This document shows positions 21,270 to 30,052 of a stretch of DNA of 64,000 bases, piece by piece. The DNA is taken from positions 1,240,001 through 1,304,000 of the forward strand of contig NZ_SDHZ01000001.1 of the NCBI RefSeq assembly GCF_004118675.1, in the 5' to 3' direction. A model generated the notes under the pieces. That model was given only the letters and a program-made list of their open reading frames with translations. It did not search any database and had not been told where the DNA came from. Made by a program: the position numbers and the translations under genes. How positions within the stretch are numbered: the first letter of the stretch is position 1; each line of letters starts with the position of its first letter. Source of the DNA: Filimonas effusa. GTDB taxonomy: Bacteria; Bacteroidota; Bacteroidia; Chitinophagales; Chitinophagaceae.

Positions 21270-21631
21270 TGAAGAAATACAGAGACCATACCTCCACCTG
21301 TCCAATTGTACATACGATGGCTTATATTGGCGGTAAGTGGAAACCAATCATACTGGGCCGGCTGGTGAACGGAGCGGTCCGGTTTGGCAAGCTGGCCGCA
21401 GTAATACCAGACATATCACGTAAGATATTGGCCGGGCAACTGAAGGAATTGGAGGACGACGGGTTGATCTTGCGCCACAGTTATAACGAAAAACCACCCA
21501 GGGTAGAATACGAACTAAGCGAGATTGGCAAAACCGTTATCCCTGTTCTGATGGCCATGACAGAATGGGGCGGCCAAATGCATGATACCATAGTCAACCA
21601 TAAACGTGCACTTGCAGGGTCCTCTGAATAG
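21269..21631 (+). CDS. HxlR-family transcriptional regulator of module 1
   Basis: A 120-residue winged-helix regulator. The signatures are CPIVHTMAYIGGKWKPIILGRLVNG and the wing YNEKPPRVEYELSEIGKTVIPV. An N-terminal Cys (residue 11) precedes helix 1. In YodB/HypR-type HxlR proteins a Cys at this place senses quinones, aldehydes or disulfide stress. It is divergent from the SDR at 20311 and followed by an NTF2-like gene. A GTAACTAA element overlaps the ATG, so it probably represses itself and the SDR gene. A possible transporter or efflux target is not present. Confidence 0.92.
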   Translation: MKKYRDHTSTCPIVHTMAYIGGKWKPIILGRLVNGAVRFGKLAAVIPDISRKILAGQLKELEDDGLILRHSYNEKPPRVEYELSEIGKTVIPVLMAMTEWGGQMHDTIVNHKRALAGSSE

Positions 21632-21744
21632 TACTGTATGCCAATGCCTGGCCTTAGTCGGGACTTTTCAGCCTCTTATCCCGGCATACAACCTTGCAGC
21701 GGAAAGAAAGGGCTTTTATGCCGTTTTTTTCTGAACTTGTAACT

Positions 21745-22269
21745 ATGAAAAAACATGCACCATTATTACACTGCTTACTATTTAGCCTTTTCCTCGCACC
21801 AGTCCTGGATGCATTTGCCCAGGAAACAGATGCCGAAGTAACCGCTGCTATCAAACAGCAGGATAGTCTTTTCTGGCGGGCTTACAATAGCTGCGACACC
21901 ATAGCTATGGCTGCCCTCTTTTCCGAAGACGTGGAGTTTTATCATGATAAAGGAGGACTTACCTTGGGACTGCCGGCTCTGATGGCTTCAATGAGCACTG
22001 GAATGTGCAATCCCAATGGAACCTTCAGGTTAAGAAGGGAAGAGGTAACAGGCACCGTTAAAATATTTCCTTTGAAAAAGGATAAGGAAGTATATGGTGC
22101 CATCATCACCGGGGAACATGTATTCTATGTTACTCAAAATGGAGAGAAAGAATTCCTGGATGGGCATGCGCTTTTTGCTAACGTATGGCGCAAACAAAAT
22201 GGCAGATGGCAAATGGCTAGGGTATTCAGTTACGATCACGGCCCTGCAACAAAACCTTCATCCAGGTAG
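21745..22269 (+). CDS. secreted DUF4440/SnoaL-like (NTF2-fold) protein
   Basis: A 174-residue protein starting at the ATG that gives a clean signal peptide (HCLLFSLFLAPVLDAFAQ). The mature part is one NTF2-like domain: AIKQQDSLFWRAYNSCDTIAMAALFSEDVEFYHDKGG is the usual DUF4440 opening and FANVWRKQNGRWQMARVFSYDH the usual end. These domains bind small molecules or act as isomerase/hydrolase scaffolds; no catalytic role can be assigned. It lies 113 bp downstream of hxlR on the same strand, and a decayed NTF2-like gene likewise follows the second HxlR/SDR pair. Confidence 0.88.
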   Translation: MKKHAPLLHCLLFSLFLAPVLDAFAQETDAEVTAAIKQQDSLFWRAYNSCDTIAMAALFSEDVEFYHDKGGLTLGLPALMASMSTGMCNPNGTFRLRREEVTGTVKIFPLKKDKEVYGAIITGEHVFYVTQNGEKEFLDGHALFANVWRKQNGRWQMARVFSYDHGPATKPSSR

Positions 22270-22470
22270 AAAAACAATTTATTTAACGCGGCCCTGCAGG
22301 AGTAACCGCACAACAGGTCTATGCGAGACGCCTGGCAATAGGCTCTGAAGCTTCAAGACAGGAAACCACCAGGTGGTTCTTGGGGCTACAGGAAGTAAAA
22401 CATTAAGCCTTGCCCTTAAAGAACTCATGGCAGGAACAGCGCAGGTTCATCGCGGTGTTCCCGCCAAATT

Positions 22471-23373
22471 CTATTTAAACGAAGTCCTGAACTCCAGCGG
22501 CGAAAGGCTGGTTTTTGCCTTAAATAGTTTGTTGAACGACTGCGGATGTTCGAAGCCCAGTTCATAGGCTATTTCCGAAACCGATAGATCAGTGGTGGAA
22601 AGCCGTTCCTTGGCTTTTTCTATCAGCTTTTCGTGGATGTATTGCCGGGTGCTTAATCCTGTTAATGTCTTTAGCAAACTACGGAGATAACTTTGTGACG
22701 TATTAAGGCGTTCAGAAATATACTGCACTGTTGGCAAACCCTTCTTGAGTAGATCTTCATCATCAAAATACTTTCTCATCACATCTTCCAACCGGTCCAG
22801 TACCTGGTGACTACTCTTCCTCCGGGTAAGAAACTGCCTTTGATAGAAGCGCTCTGCATAGTTCAGCAGTGTTTCTAAATGGGAAATAATAATGTCCTGG
22901 CTAAATCTATCAATATTCGCCTGGTATTCTGACTTTATATTTTGAATGATCCCATTGATGATATTTTCTTCCTTTTCAGAAAGAAATAGCGCTTCATTGG
23001 TCGAATAGCCAAAGTAATCATACTTCCTGATGTTTTTTGCCAATGAAGTATTCCAAAAAAAATCAGGATGGATAAATAGCATCCATCCATCAAGCTCTTC
23101 AGGCATACCATTTTCTTCTCCACGTAAAATTTGTCCCGGCGACATAAAAGCCATTAAACCTTCGTCAAAATCATATTGCTGTTGTCCATAGATCAGCTTA
23201 TTACAGCCCCGCTTCATCGTAATCACATAAAAGTCAAATAGAACGGCGTTAATACCGGACTCATTTTGCTGCCCTTTCAAGTCGATAACGCTGATGAGCG
23301 GATGCTCAGGCTTGGGGAGCCCTGCAAGCCGGTGGGCTTCAGTGATGGATTTTATCCTGTAAGCAGCCATCAT
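22471..23373 (-). CDS. AraC-family transcriptional regulator (paralogue 2)
   Basis: A 300-residue AraC regulator with an N-terminal sensor domain and a C-terminal helix-turn-helix pair (about 205-300), including VSEIAYELGFEHPQSFNKLFKAKT. It is the last gene of an SDR-DoxX-AraC operon; its ATG overlaps the stop of the DoxX gene by one base. It shares with the regulators at 9203 and 26898 the tract ERFYQRQFLTRRKSSHQ and a YDYFGYSTNEALFLSEKEE segment. The paired half-sites at 24620-24649, upstream of the first gene of the operon, are its most likely target. Confidence 0.92.
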   Translation of the reverse strand: MMAAYRIKSITEAHRLAGLPKPEHPLISVIDLKGQQNESGINAVLFDFYVITMKRGCNKLIYGQQQYDFDEGLMAFMSPGQILRGEENGMPEELDGWMLFIHPDFFWNTSLAKNIRKYDYFGYSTNEALFLSEKEENIINGIIQNIKSEYQANIDRFSQDIIISHLETLLNYAERFYQRQFLTRRKSSHQVLDRLEDVMRKYFDDEDLLKKGLPTVQYISERLNTSQSYLRSLLKTLTGLSTRQYIHEKLIEKAKERLSTTDLSVSEIAYELGFEHPQSFNKLFKAKTSLSPLEFRTSFK

Positions 23374-23735
23374 TAAATAGCATTTTTTATAAACGGATAC
23401 TTTAACCAGATCATGACGAACGGCAATACCAGGAACGGAATTTCTATCAATACCATTTTATAATTTCCGGACCTGACTGCCAGGGCCATGATGATCACAA
23501 TAGAAATGGCGTTGAGCAGATTACCCAGGAAGAATGTTTTGGGGATCAATAGTAAAACACCAACCAAAAACGTTAATCCACCCAAAAAGGGGATCATGGA
23601 CGCTGAAATGCCCAGTTCATTCATCATCTTCAATGACCCGGGATGTTGTTTGTAATTCAAGGTATCCCAACCATGTTTGAACGAAAGACCTGCTGCCAGT
23701 AACAACAAGACCAGGGACATTATATTCTTTAGCAT
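23373..23735 (-). CDS. DoxX-like small membrane protein
   Basis: A 120-residue protein with four predicted membrane helices: LVLLLLAAGLSFKHGWDTL, MIPFLGGLTFLVGVLLLI, LLNAISIVIIMALAV and IEIPFLVLPFVMIWL. This arrangement is typical of the DoxX family of small quinone- or redox-linked membrane proteins. It is the middle gene of the operon, 31 bp after the SDR stop and overlapping the AraC start. Its linkage to the SDR suggests a role in the same stress response, but the activity is unknown. Confidence 0.85.
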   Translation of the reverse strand: MLKNIMSLVLLLLAAGLSFKHGWDTLNYKQHPGSLKMMNELGISASMIPFLGGLTFLVGVLLLIPKTFFLGNLLNAISIVIIMALAVRSGNYKMVLIEIPFLVLPFVMIWLKYPFIKNAI

Positions 23736-23766
23736 TGCCTTGAGATTAATATACTAATTTATTGAA

Positions 23767-24570
23767 TTATTTCAAACTCCATTGGTGTGATCCTGTACCC
23801 TTCATTTTTTTGATTTCCTTAAACTCCCTGTGACCAAACTTCAAAAGAACACCCGGAATAATTCTGCTTGCCGTTTTTATTACGCTGATGAGAAATGGCT
23901 TCAATTCCTTTTTGTCTTTCTTCAATCCATCGATGGCTACTGCCACCATCTTATCCACGCTCATCATCATACCCGGGTTAGGTTGCTTTATCCAGTCACG
24001 CTGAAGATTGGTCTTTACTCCCGGAGGTATCATCTCAAACACTTTCACATTGGTATCTTCCAGTTGCAAGCGCAGGGCCTGTGTATACGCACGAACGCCT
24101 GCCTTGGTTGCGCTGTAAACAGGCGCTGCGGAATAAGCCATAAAAGCAATGCCCGACGAAACATTCACAATGGCTGCCGTTCTTTTTGTTATTAAATGCG
24201 GCAGGAACCGGTGTACCATTTGAATCGTTCCGGTAAGATTGGTGGCAACTTCCTGGTTGATATTATCCAGGTCCATACGCTGATCCTGCAAATCTATCAG
24301 CCGCATTAACCCGGCATTGTTAATGATGATATTCAAATCGGGAAACTGTTGTATGACGCTTTTATACAACGCTTCAATGTCCTTTGAATTACTCACATCG
24401 CTTTGAAAAGTGTGTATAAGTGGAAACTGCTGCTTTGTTTCGGTTAGCGCATCAGTGTTTCGCCCTGTAACGATGATGGTTGCCCCTTGTTGGGTCAGTT
24501 GTTTCACCAACTCCAGGCCTATGCCGCTGGTACCTCCTGTGATAAGCACAGTACTATTCTTTAAATCCAT
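23767..24570 (-). CDS. SDR-family oxidoreductase, first gene of the DoxX/AraC operon
   Basis: The SDR proper starts at the ATG at 24570 (MDLKNSTVLITGGTSGIGLE), giving 267 residues. A longer frame to 24702 would add a non-conserved leader that overlaps the regulatory repeats. Motifs: GGTSGIG, NNAGLMR, and catalytic Ser/Tyr/Lys in VSSGIAFMAYSAAPVYSATKAG. The group resembles the DltE/SDR5 family of Bacteroidota, of unknown substrate. It heads a three-gene operon with a DoxX-like membrane protein and an AraC regulator. Confidence 0.91.
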   Translation of the reverse strand: MDLKNSTVLITGGTSGIGLELVKQLTQQGATIIVTGRNTDALTETKQQFPLIHTFQSDVSNSKDIEALYKSVIQQFPDLNIIINNAGLMRLIDLQDQRMDLDNINQEVATNLTGTIQMVHRFLPHLITKRTAAIVNVSSGIAFMAYSAAPVYSATKAGVRAYTQALRLQLEDTNVKVFEMIPPGVKTNLQRDWIKQPNPGMMMSVDKMVAVAIDGLKKDKKELKPFLISVIKTASRIIPGVLLKFGHREFKEIKKMKGTGSHQWSLK

Positions 24571-24619
24571 TTTTGCTCTTTTAAATTGATGATACAAAGT
24601 TCGCTTACCATCCAAAACA

Positions 24620-24670
24620 GATGTATTCAAAACGACTTTTGATGTATCCGAAAGTGTCGTCGGACACTTT
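24620..24670 (-). promoter_or_regulatory. candidate AraC operator and inverted repeats upstream of the SDR-DoxX-AraC operon
   Basis: Two GATGTATyC half-sites (24620-24628 and 24641-24649) are spaced exactly 21 bp, two helical turns, as usual for AraC dimers. Between them is a TCAAAA/TTTTGA palindrome (24627-24642). Right after is a second inverted repeat, aaagtgtc/gacacttt (24651-24670). They lie 50-100 bp upstream of the SDR start. Confidence 0.5.
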
Positions 24671-24800
24671 TCCCGGCATCCGGCTAATGATGAATCCCTC
24701 ATAACCGTGGGTGAATTCCCGGAAAAAAATAGTTTGTTATAATTTAACTTGTATACTCAGACCCTTTTGCAGAAATTGAAACTTAATTATATTGCAAACA

Positions 24801-25808
24801 ATGAAAACAACTACCACTACATTACTTGCATCGGCAGTATTACTGCTTGCTTGTAATAACACACGAAAGCAGGAACAAGACAAAACACAACAAGACACAT
24901 CGGTGATACAGGGTGCCGACACATCACAACCCATTTCGAAAAATCCAACCTTTGATATAGAAAGCATCGCTATTACAAACTCTGATATCGGTACTTTCCC
25001 CTATTTCACACTTCCGAAGGGCTTAAAGGCGGTGAATAAGCCGCTTCAGAAGGACTTTGATGTTTGTTTTTTTCCAGTCAACGGCGTAATGACCCCGGTC
25101 GAAGGAAAGCTCTATAAGATAAACGTAGATGCGGAACAGGGACAACAATTTTCACAACGCTATTATGAAAAAAGTATAGAGGACTATCTCCAATCGGTAG
25201 GAGCAGTCAAAGTATTTGACGGAACGATCGGTCAGCAAGAATATGAGCGTTACAACAAGCAGGATCCCAATAAAGGGGATGAGGGAGACATGGGTTACGC
25301 AGACGAGCAAATCAAGTTTTATATCATCCGCACCAAAGACCAGGGAAATGTCTACATCCAGTTTAGCGCAAATAATTTTGCAGGCAAATTAAACATCCTG
25401 CAAGAGGCAGCATTGAAGCAAACCATTACAAAAGTTACAGCAGAATCGATCGCCAGAGAACTAAACGAAAAAGGCAAATCCATCCTGTATATCAACTTCG
25501 ATACGGATAAATCCAGCCTTACTACAGAAGGAAAAGAGGTCGTACAACAGATCTCAGCCGCATTGAAAAAAGAAGGCTCAATGATGATTAAAATTGAGGG
25601 ACATACCGATAATACCGGCGATGCCGCTCATAACAAGAAACTATCCGGAGAGCGCGCTAATGCAGTAATGAATGCCCTGATTACTGATGGTGTAAGCAAA
25701 TCAAGACTTAAAGCCGAAGGCTTTGGCGCAGAACGTCCATTGGTGGCAAACGATAGCGAAACCAATAAGGCTAAAAACAGGCGCGTCGAATTGATAAAGA
25801 TCAAATAG
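24801..25808 (+). CDS. OmpA-family lipoprotein
   Basis: A 335-residue lipoprotein (LLLAC, acylated Cys near residue 18). Residues about 40-215 form a domain I do not recognise, with a DUF4892-like look (YYEKSIEDYLQSVGAVKVFDGT). The C-terminal 110 residues form an OmpA-like peptidoglycan-binding domain: YINFDTDKSSLTTEG, IEGHTDNTGD with the Asp, and KLSGERANAVMNAL with the Arg that binds diaminopimelate. The role is to tether the outer membrane to peptidoglycan. I chose the start at 24801 for the clean signal. It is divergent from the SDR operon. Confidence 0.9.
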   Translation: MKTTTTTLLASAVLLLACNNTRKQEQDKTQQDTSVIQGADTSQPISKNPTFDIESIAITNSDIGTFPYFTLPKGLKAVNKPLQKDFDVCFFPVNGVMTPVEGKLYKINVDAEQGQQFSQRYYEKSIEDYLQSVGAVKVFDGTIGQQEYERYNKQDPNKGDEGDMGYADEQIKFYIIRTKDQGNVYIQFSANNFAGKLNILQEAALKQTITKVTAESIARELNEKGKSILYINFDTDKSSLTTEGKEVVQQISAALKKEGSMMIKIEGHTDNTGDAAHNKKLSGERANAVMNALITDGVSKSRLKAEGFGAERPLVANDSETNKAKNRRVELIKIK

Positions 25809-25884
25809 GTCATCCCCTTGATTTACTTACAAGCTTCAGGGGTTTACATACATGCGCGCGATGAGGCTTACCGACCTTTGGCCC

Positions 25885-26889
25885 ATGGAAATAAAACAAA
25901 TTGCATTAGGCAGCCAGGGGTTGGTAGTACCAAAGATCGGCCTCGGCTGTATGGGCATGACGGGCTTTGAAGAAGGGCATATGTACGGCCCTGCCGATGA
26001 GCAGGAAGCCATCGCAACAATTCACCGTTCGCTCGAATTGGGCGGCAACTTTTTGGACACCGCCGATCTTTACGGGCCGCTGAAAAATGAGCAGCTCATC
26101 GCCAGGGCAATCAGCGGTAAACGTGATCGGTATATTCTCGCCACCAAGTTTGGCTGGGAAATCGATGACAACAATAAAGTAACCTGGGCCATCAATGGCA
26201 AAAAGGATTATGTAAAGAAATCTTTAGAGCGTTCGCTAAAGCACCTCAATACCGATTACATCGATCTGTATTACCTGCACCGCCTGGATAAAAATACGCC
26301 TATCGAGGAAACGGTTGAAGCCATGGCCGGGCTGGTTAAAGAAGGGAAAGTAGGGTATATCGGTCTGTCAGAAGTATCGTCTGAAACGGTTAAGCGGGCG
26401 CATGCCGTACACCCGGTCACCGCAGTACAAAGCGAGTATTCTTTATTTGAAAGAACGGTAGAAGAACGCGGAGTGTTAACGACATTAAAGGAATTAGGTA
26501 TCGGGTTTGTAGCCTACTCTCCATTGGGCCGTGGTTTTTTATCCGGACATATCAAAAGCATCGATGACCTGCCGGAGAACGATTTCCGCAGAGCCATCCC
26601 GCGTTTCCAGGGCGATATGTTTAATAAGAATATGGAATTGGTCAAGGCAATTGAAGCCATGGCCAAAGCAAAAAACGTCACTTCTTCACAGCTGGCTTTG
26701 GCCTGGATCATGCACAAGGGAATTTTGCCGATCCCCGGAACGAAACGTAGGAAATACCTGGAGCAAAACCTTGCGGCCACTACCATTGAGCTGACGGAGG
26801 CCGATCTTTCACAACTGGAAAACATCGTACCGTTGGGCACAGACACCGGCGCACCTTATGACGAGTTCAGTATGGGCTTAATTGATTAA
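25885..26889 (+). CDS. aldo/keto reductase
   Basis: A 334-residue aldo/keto reductase of the AKR13/YajO-like group. The catalytic Asp and Tyr are in GNFLDTADLYGP, the Lys in ILATKFGWE and the His in DLYYLHRLDKNTPIEET. The NADPH site is GTKRRKYLEQN. Start at MEIKQIALGSQG; ATGs at 25852 and 25861 would add a basic leader that is not conserved. An AraC regulator follows only 8 bp downstream in the same operon. It would reduce small aldehydes or ketones; the substrate is unknown. Confidence 0.93.
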   Translation: MEIKQIALGSQGLVVPKIGLGCMGMTGFEEGHMYGPADEQEAIATIHRSLELGGNFLDTADLYGPLKNEQLIARAISGKRDRYILATKFGWEIDDNNKVTWAINGKKDYVKKSLERSLKHLNTDYIDLYYLHRLDKNTPIEETVEAMAGLVKEGKVGYIGLSEVSSETVKRAHAVHPVTAVQSEYSLFERTVEERGVLTTLKELGIGFVAYSPLGRGFLSGHIKSIDDLPENDFRRAIPRFQGDMFNKNMELVKAIEAMAKAKNVTSSQLALAWIMHKGILPIPGTKRRKYLEQNLAATTIELTEADLSQLENIVPLGTDTGAPYDEFSMGLID

Positions 26890-26897
26890 TTTTATTT

Positions 26898-27785
26898 ATG
26901 AATGCCATTAACTCGCTATCAGAATTCCACCGGTTGCTGTCATTACCCGAACCCCGCCATCCGCTGGTAAGCGTGATCAATCTGGCGGAAAGCGTTTTCC
27001 TGGACGACCCGGTCTGGAAAGGCTTCGTTAACCGCTTTTATTGCGTGGCACTCAAACGCGAAGCCAAAGGCAAGATCAGGTACGGACAACAGCATTACGA
27101 CTACGATAAAGGGGTATTGAGTTTTACCGCACCTAACCAGGTGCAACAACTCGACCTGCAACATATGGAATGCGGGTCCGGTTATCTCCTGGTCTTTCAC
27201 CCCGACTTCCTGTTGCAGCATCCGCTCGCGAACAGCATTCATCACTATGGTTTTTTCGATTACGCAGTTAACGAAGCGCTGCACCTGTCGGCCGGCGAAG
27301 AAGACGACCTGATCGCCATCCTGCTAAAAATTGACAAAGAATGCAGGCATATCGATAAGTATACCCAGGAGATCATTCTGACGCAGATCGAGAGTCTACT
27401 TAAATATTCCAACCGCTTTTATGAGCGGCAGTTCCTAACCCGCAGAAATAATAATTCAGCGCTGCTAACCAGGTTCGAACAGTTGATCGATGACTACTTT
27501 AACAGTGACGTACACGGCTTGCTCACCGTGCAATATCTTGCCGCCCGGATGAACCTGTCGCCAAACTACCTGAGCGACCTTCTCCGGGTTCATACCGGGC
27601 AAAACACCCAGCAGCATATTCACGAAAAGCTGATTGCAAAAGCCAAAGAAAAACTTTCTACCACCAGTCTTTCGGTTAGCGAGATCGCCTACGCCCTGGG
27701 CTTTGAGCACGCGCAATCCTTTAGCACACTTTTCAAAAAAAAGACAAATTTATCCCCGCTGGAATTTCGCAAAGCCTTTAACTGA
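26898..27785 (+). CDS. AraC-family transcriptional regulator (paralogue 3)
   Basis: A 295-residue AraC regulator with sensor domain and C-terminal double helix-turn-helix (VSEIAYALGFEHAQSFSTLFKKKTNLS). Eight bases separate it from the aldo/keto reductase gene, so it is co-transcribed. It is the third paralogue in the window and shares RFYERQFLTRRNNN and HHYGFFDYAVNEALHLSAGEE with the others. Each paralogue follows an oxidoreductase gene, which suggests each responds to a substrate or product of its neighbour. Confidence 0.92.
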   Translation: MNAINSLSEFHRLLSLPEPRHPLVSVINLAESVFLDDPVWKGFVNRFYCVALKREAKGKIRYGQQHYDYDKGVLSFTAPNQVQQLDLQHMECGSGYLLVFHPDFLLQHPLANSIHHYGFFDYAVNEALHLSAGEEDDLIAILLKIDKECRHIDKYTQEIILTQIESLLKYSNRFYERQFLTRRNNNSALLTRFEQLIDDYFNSDVHGLLTVQYLAARMNLSPNYLSDLLRVHTGQNTQQHIHEKLIAKAKEKLSTTSLSVSEIAYALGFEHAQSFSTLFKKKTNLSPLEFRKAFN

Positions 27786-27826
27786 TCCACAATACGGCAG
27801 GATCTCTGATCCTCACACCCTGATGA

Positions 27827-28735
27827 ATGGATAATCAAATGAATGACATTAAACCATCTGCTTATCTCAAAGAAGCAATAGAAAATGTACTGAATAAAAA
27901 AATAATTCAGTGCGTACAACCTAACTTCGGGTTGTCTGCTGCTCTCAGATATTCTATCGAGCTTGAAGATAAAAGTAAAGTGTTTGTCAAGGCTGCGACA
28001 GACGATCAGACAGCCGGATGGCTTAGAACTGAACATTCGGTATTAGCTTCTTATCAGGATAATTTTATGCCTGAAATAATTAATTGGATAGACGAATTCG
28101 TAAACTTCCCCATTCTTATCACGCAGGATTTTTCGAACGCTTTTTGGGCAGCCAGCGATAAAGGAGTCCATTGGCGAAAAGGAGATATTGAGTTATTGCT
28201 TGACACTGTTAAAAAACTGTCAACTATCAAAGGGCGTCATCTCCTTCCAAAGTTGGAAAATCACAATACCGGGGTTTGGGCTAAGATTGCAGAAGATCCG
28301 GAAGGTTTTTTGAAGTTAAAAATGTGCTCAGGGAATTGGTTGATGCATTCTATAGATTATCTGATTGAGGCTGAAAGCAAGGTGGATAAAACAGGAGAAA
28401 CACTTGTGCATGGCGACATTCGTAGTGATAATATTTGTATAGACGGGTCCAGGGTAGTTTTTGTTGACTGGAGCAATGCTTGCATTGGCAGTGCTGATCA
28501 TGATCTTGTGAACTTATTGCCTACACTTCATCTGGAGGGAGGGCCGGATCCATTTCAAATTATGCCTGATGCTGCTTCTCAGGCCGCCGCTCTCTGCGCT
28601 ACACATATCCGGCGGTTGTCAAATGATAAGTCGATGCCTTTTTGGCTCAAAGATGTATTTAAGAAGCTTATTGCAATAGAACTTGAATGGGCGGCGCAAT
28701 GTTTACATCTGGATAGGCCCGATGGGATAAAATAA
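27827..28735 (+). CDS. APH-fold phosphotransferase (aminoglycoside phosphotransferase family)
   Basis: A 302-residue kinase of the APH/choline-kinase fold. The catalytic loop is LVHGDIRSDNICIDGS (about 195-210) and the metal-binding Asp is in VVFVDWSNACIG. The N-terminal lobe has the KSKVFVKAATDD strand with the ATP-binding Lys. The family phosphorylates hydroxyls of small molecules or antibiotics. Its sequence is not close enough to a known resistance enzyme to claim resistance. The gene follows the AraC regulator by 41 bp and has a more AT-rich composition, so it may be an independent acquisition. Confidence 0.88.
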   Translation: MDNQMNDIKPSAYLKEAIENVLNKKIIQCVQPNFGLSAALRYSIELEDKSKVFVKAATDDQTAGWLRTEHSVLASYQDNFMPEIINWIDEFVNFPILITQDFSNAFWAASDKGVHWRKGDIELLLDTVKKLSTIKGRHLLPKLENHNTGVWAKIAEDPEGFLKLKMCSGNWLMHSIDYLIEAESKVDKTGETLVHGDIRSDNICIDGSRVVFVDWSNACIGSADHDLVNLLPTLHLEGGPDPFQIMPDAASQAAALCATHIRRLSNDKSMPFWLKDVFKKLIAIELEWAAQCLHLDRPDGIK

Positions 28736-28743
28736 TACCACCA

Positions 28744-29118
28744 TCATTTTTCTTCAGACAGTTTGATTTTACTATTTAGAATAAGATCACGTAATCTGCT
28801 CTCGTTTTCATCGCCCCATTTACCTAAAGCCCCGATGATAGGAATTATTGTTTTTCCAAAAGGTGTCAATGAATATTCCACTTTTGGAGGAACCTCTGCG
28901 AAAATTTTCTTTTTAATCAAATCGTGAGCTTCGAGTTCATTTAACTGTACATTCAGAACCCTTCGTGAAGCATCCGGGATCTTTCTTTGTAATTCACTCG
29001 GACGTTTATGCCCTTCATTGATAAACCAAAGTAACCGGATCTTCCACTTGCCATACAAAACCTCGCCTATCAGGTCAAGGCCGCAATTCAGATTCAAAGG
29101 AATTTTTCTTTCACGCAT
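28744..29118 (-). CDS. HxlR-family transcriptional regulator of module 2
   Basis: A 124-residue winged-helix protein with the HxlR pattern LIGEVLYGKWKIRLLWFINEGHKRPSELQRKIPDASRRVLNVQLNEL and the wing PPKVEYSLTPFGKTIIPI. An N-terminal Cys (residue 12) sits just before helix 1, the position used for redox or electrophile sensing in several family members. It is divergent from the SDR at 29252, with a perfect 16-bp palindrome between. It is paralogous in arrangement to the HxlR/SDR pair at 20311-21631. Confidence 0.92.
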   Translation of the reverse strand: MRERKIPLNLNCGLDLIGEVLYGKWKIRLLWFINEGHKRPSELQRKIPDASRRVLNVQLNELEAHDLIKKKIFAEVPPKVEYSLTPFGKTIIPIIGALGKWGDENESRLRDLILNSKIKLSEEK

Positions 29119-29155
29119 CGCGTAAAATTAGCCTAATGTTCTTACAATACAGTAT

Positions 29156-29171
29156 GGGATAAATTTATCCC
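29156..29171. promoter_or_regulatory. perfect palindrome, candidate operator of HxlR module 2
   Basis: GGGATAAATTTATCCC is fully self-complementary over 16 bp and is flanked by TAT on both sides. It lies 37 bp upstream of the hxlR start and 81 bp upstream of the SDR start, placed to control both genes. It does not resemble the GTAACTAA motif of module 1. Confidence 0.6.
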
Positions 29172-29251
29172 TATGCAATTCCATTACCCGTAATTGTTTT
29201 AGCAGCTCATACGTCTGAAGTTTGCAGTATCAATTTAAAAAAGAAAACAGT

Positions 29252-30034
29252 ATGAGTTACAACAATGAGTTAAATGGAAAAATTGCCCTGGTAACAGGAG
29301 GTACAAAAGGAGCAGGAAGAGCAATTGCAGAAAGGCTGCTACAAGCTGGCGCAACTGTTATTATTACCGCAAGAAACGCACCTGAAAGTTTAGCCCGGAA
29401 CCAGTATTTTATTTCAGCAGATCTAAGTACAGAATCGGGAACACAAAAAGTAGTGGATCAAGTCTTGTCTAAGCACAAAAAACTCGACATACTCGTAAAC
29501 AACCTGGGAGCTTCGGAAACGCCGGGCGGTGGCTTTGCAGTTTTAACCGATAAGCACTGGGAGAACACCCTGCAAACAAATTTGTTGGCGCCAGTAAGAT
29601 TAGACCGTGGATTTTTACCGCAAATGCTTGAGCAGAAAAGCGGGGTGATCATTCACATTGCTTCTATTCAGGGGCGCCTTCCCTTATATGATGCTACGCT
29701 TCCATATGCAGCAGCTAAGGCTGGCCTGATCAATTACAGCAAAGGTTTATCGAAAGAGGTGACCTCCAAAGGAGTGCGGGTACTCACAGTTTCTCCGGGA
29801 TGGATCAGGACAGAAAATGTCAAATATTTTTTAGAACGGATCGCCCTGAGTTCAAATACTTCTATCGAGGAAGCTCAACAAAGCGTTATAGATGCCTTGG
29901 GTGGAATACCTTTCGGAAGACCGGCAGAGCCCGAAGAAGTAGCGGAACTGGTTGGGTTCCTGGTTTCTCCGAGAGCCAACTATTTAACGGGGACAGAATT
30001 CGTCATCGATGGCGGCACTCTTCCAACAATTTAA
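29252..30034 (+). CDS. SDR-family oxidoreductase of HxlR module 2
   Basis: A 260-residue SDR beginning MSYNNELNGKIALVTGG; a longer frame from 29222 would add ten non-conserved residues. The cofactor motif is GGTKGAGRA, with Ala instead of the usual Ile. The catalytic Ser/Tyr/Lys are in IASIQGRLPLYDATLPYAAAKAGL and the C-terminus is VIDGGTLPTI. It is a close paralogue of the SDR at 20311. It is divergent from an HxlR regulator and was followed by an NTF2-like gene that is now broken. Confidence 0.92.
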   Translation: MSYNNELNGKIALVTGGTKGAGRAIAERLLQAGATVIITARNAPESLARNQYFISADLSTESGTQKVVDQVLSKHKKLDILVNNLGASETPGGGFAVLTDKHWENTLQTNLLAPVRLDRGFLPQMLEQKSGVIIHIASIQGRLPLYDATLPYAAAKAGLINYSKGLSKEVTSKGVRVLTVSPGWIRTENVKYFLERIALSSNTSIEEAQQSVIDALGGIPFGRPAEPEEVAELVGFLVSPRANYLTGTEFVIDGGTLPTI

Positions 30035-30052
30035 TAACTTATATAATAACAA

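Noticed and set aside
22285-22405. Short open stretch on the plus strand reading AGVTAQQVYARRLAIGSEAS
   Set aside because: It has no start codon, is only about 40 codons long and I cannot tie it to a family; it could be a gene scrap, but chance is as likely.
27827-28735. APH-family gene as an antibiotic-resistance determinant
   Set aside because: Only the generic kinase motifs are visible. The family includes many non-resistance kinases, so no resistance claim is justified.
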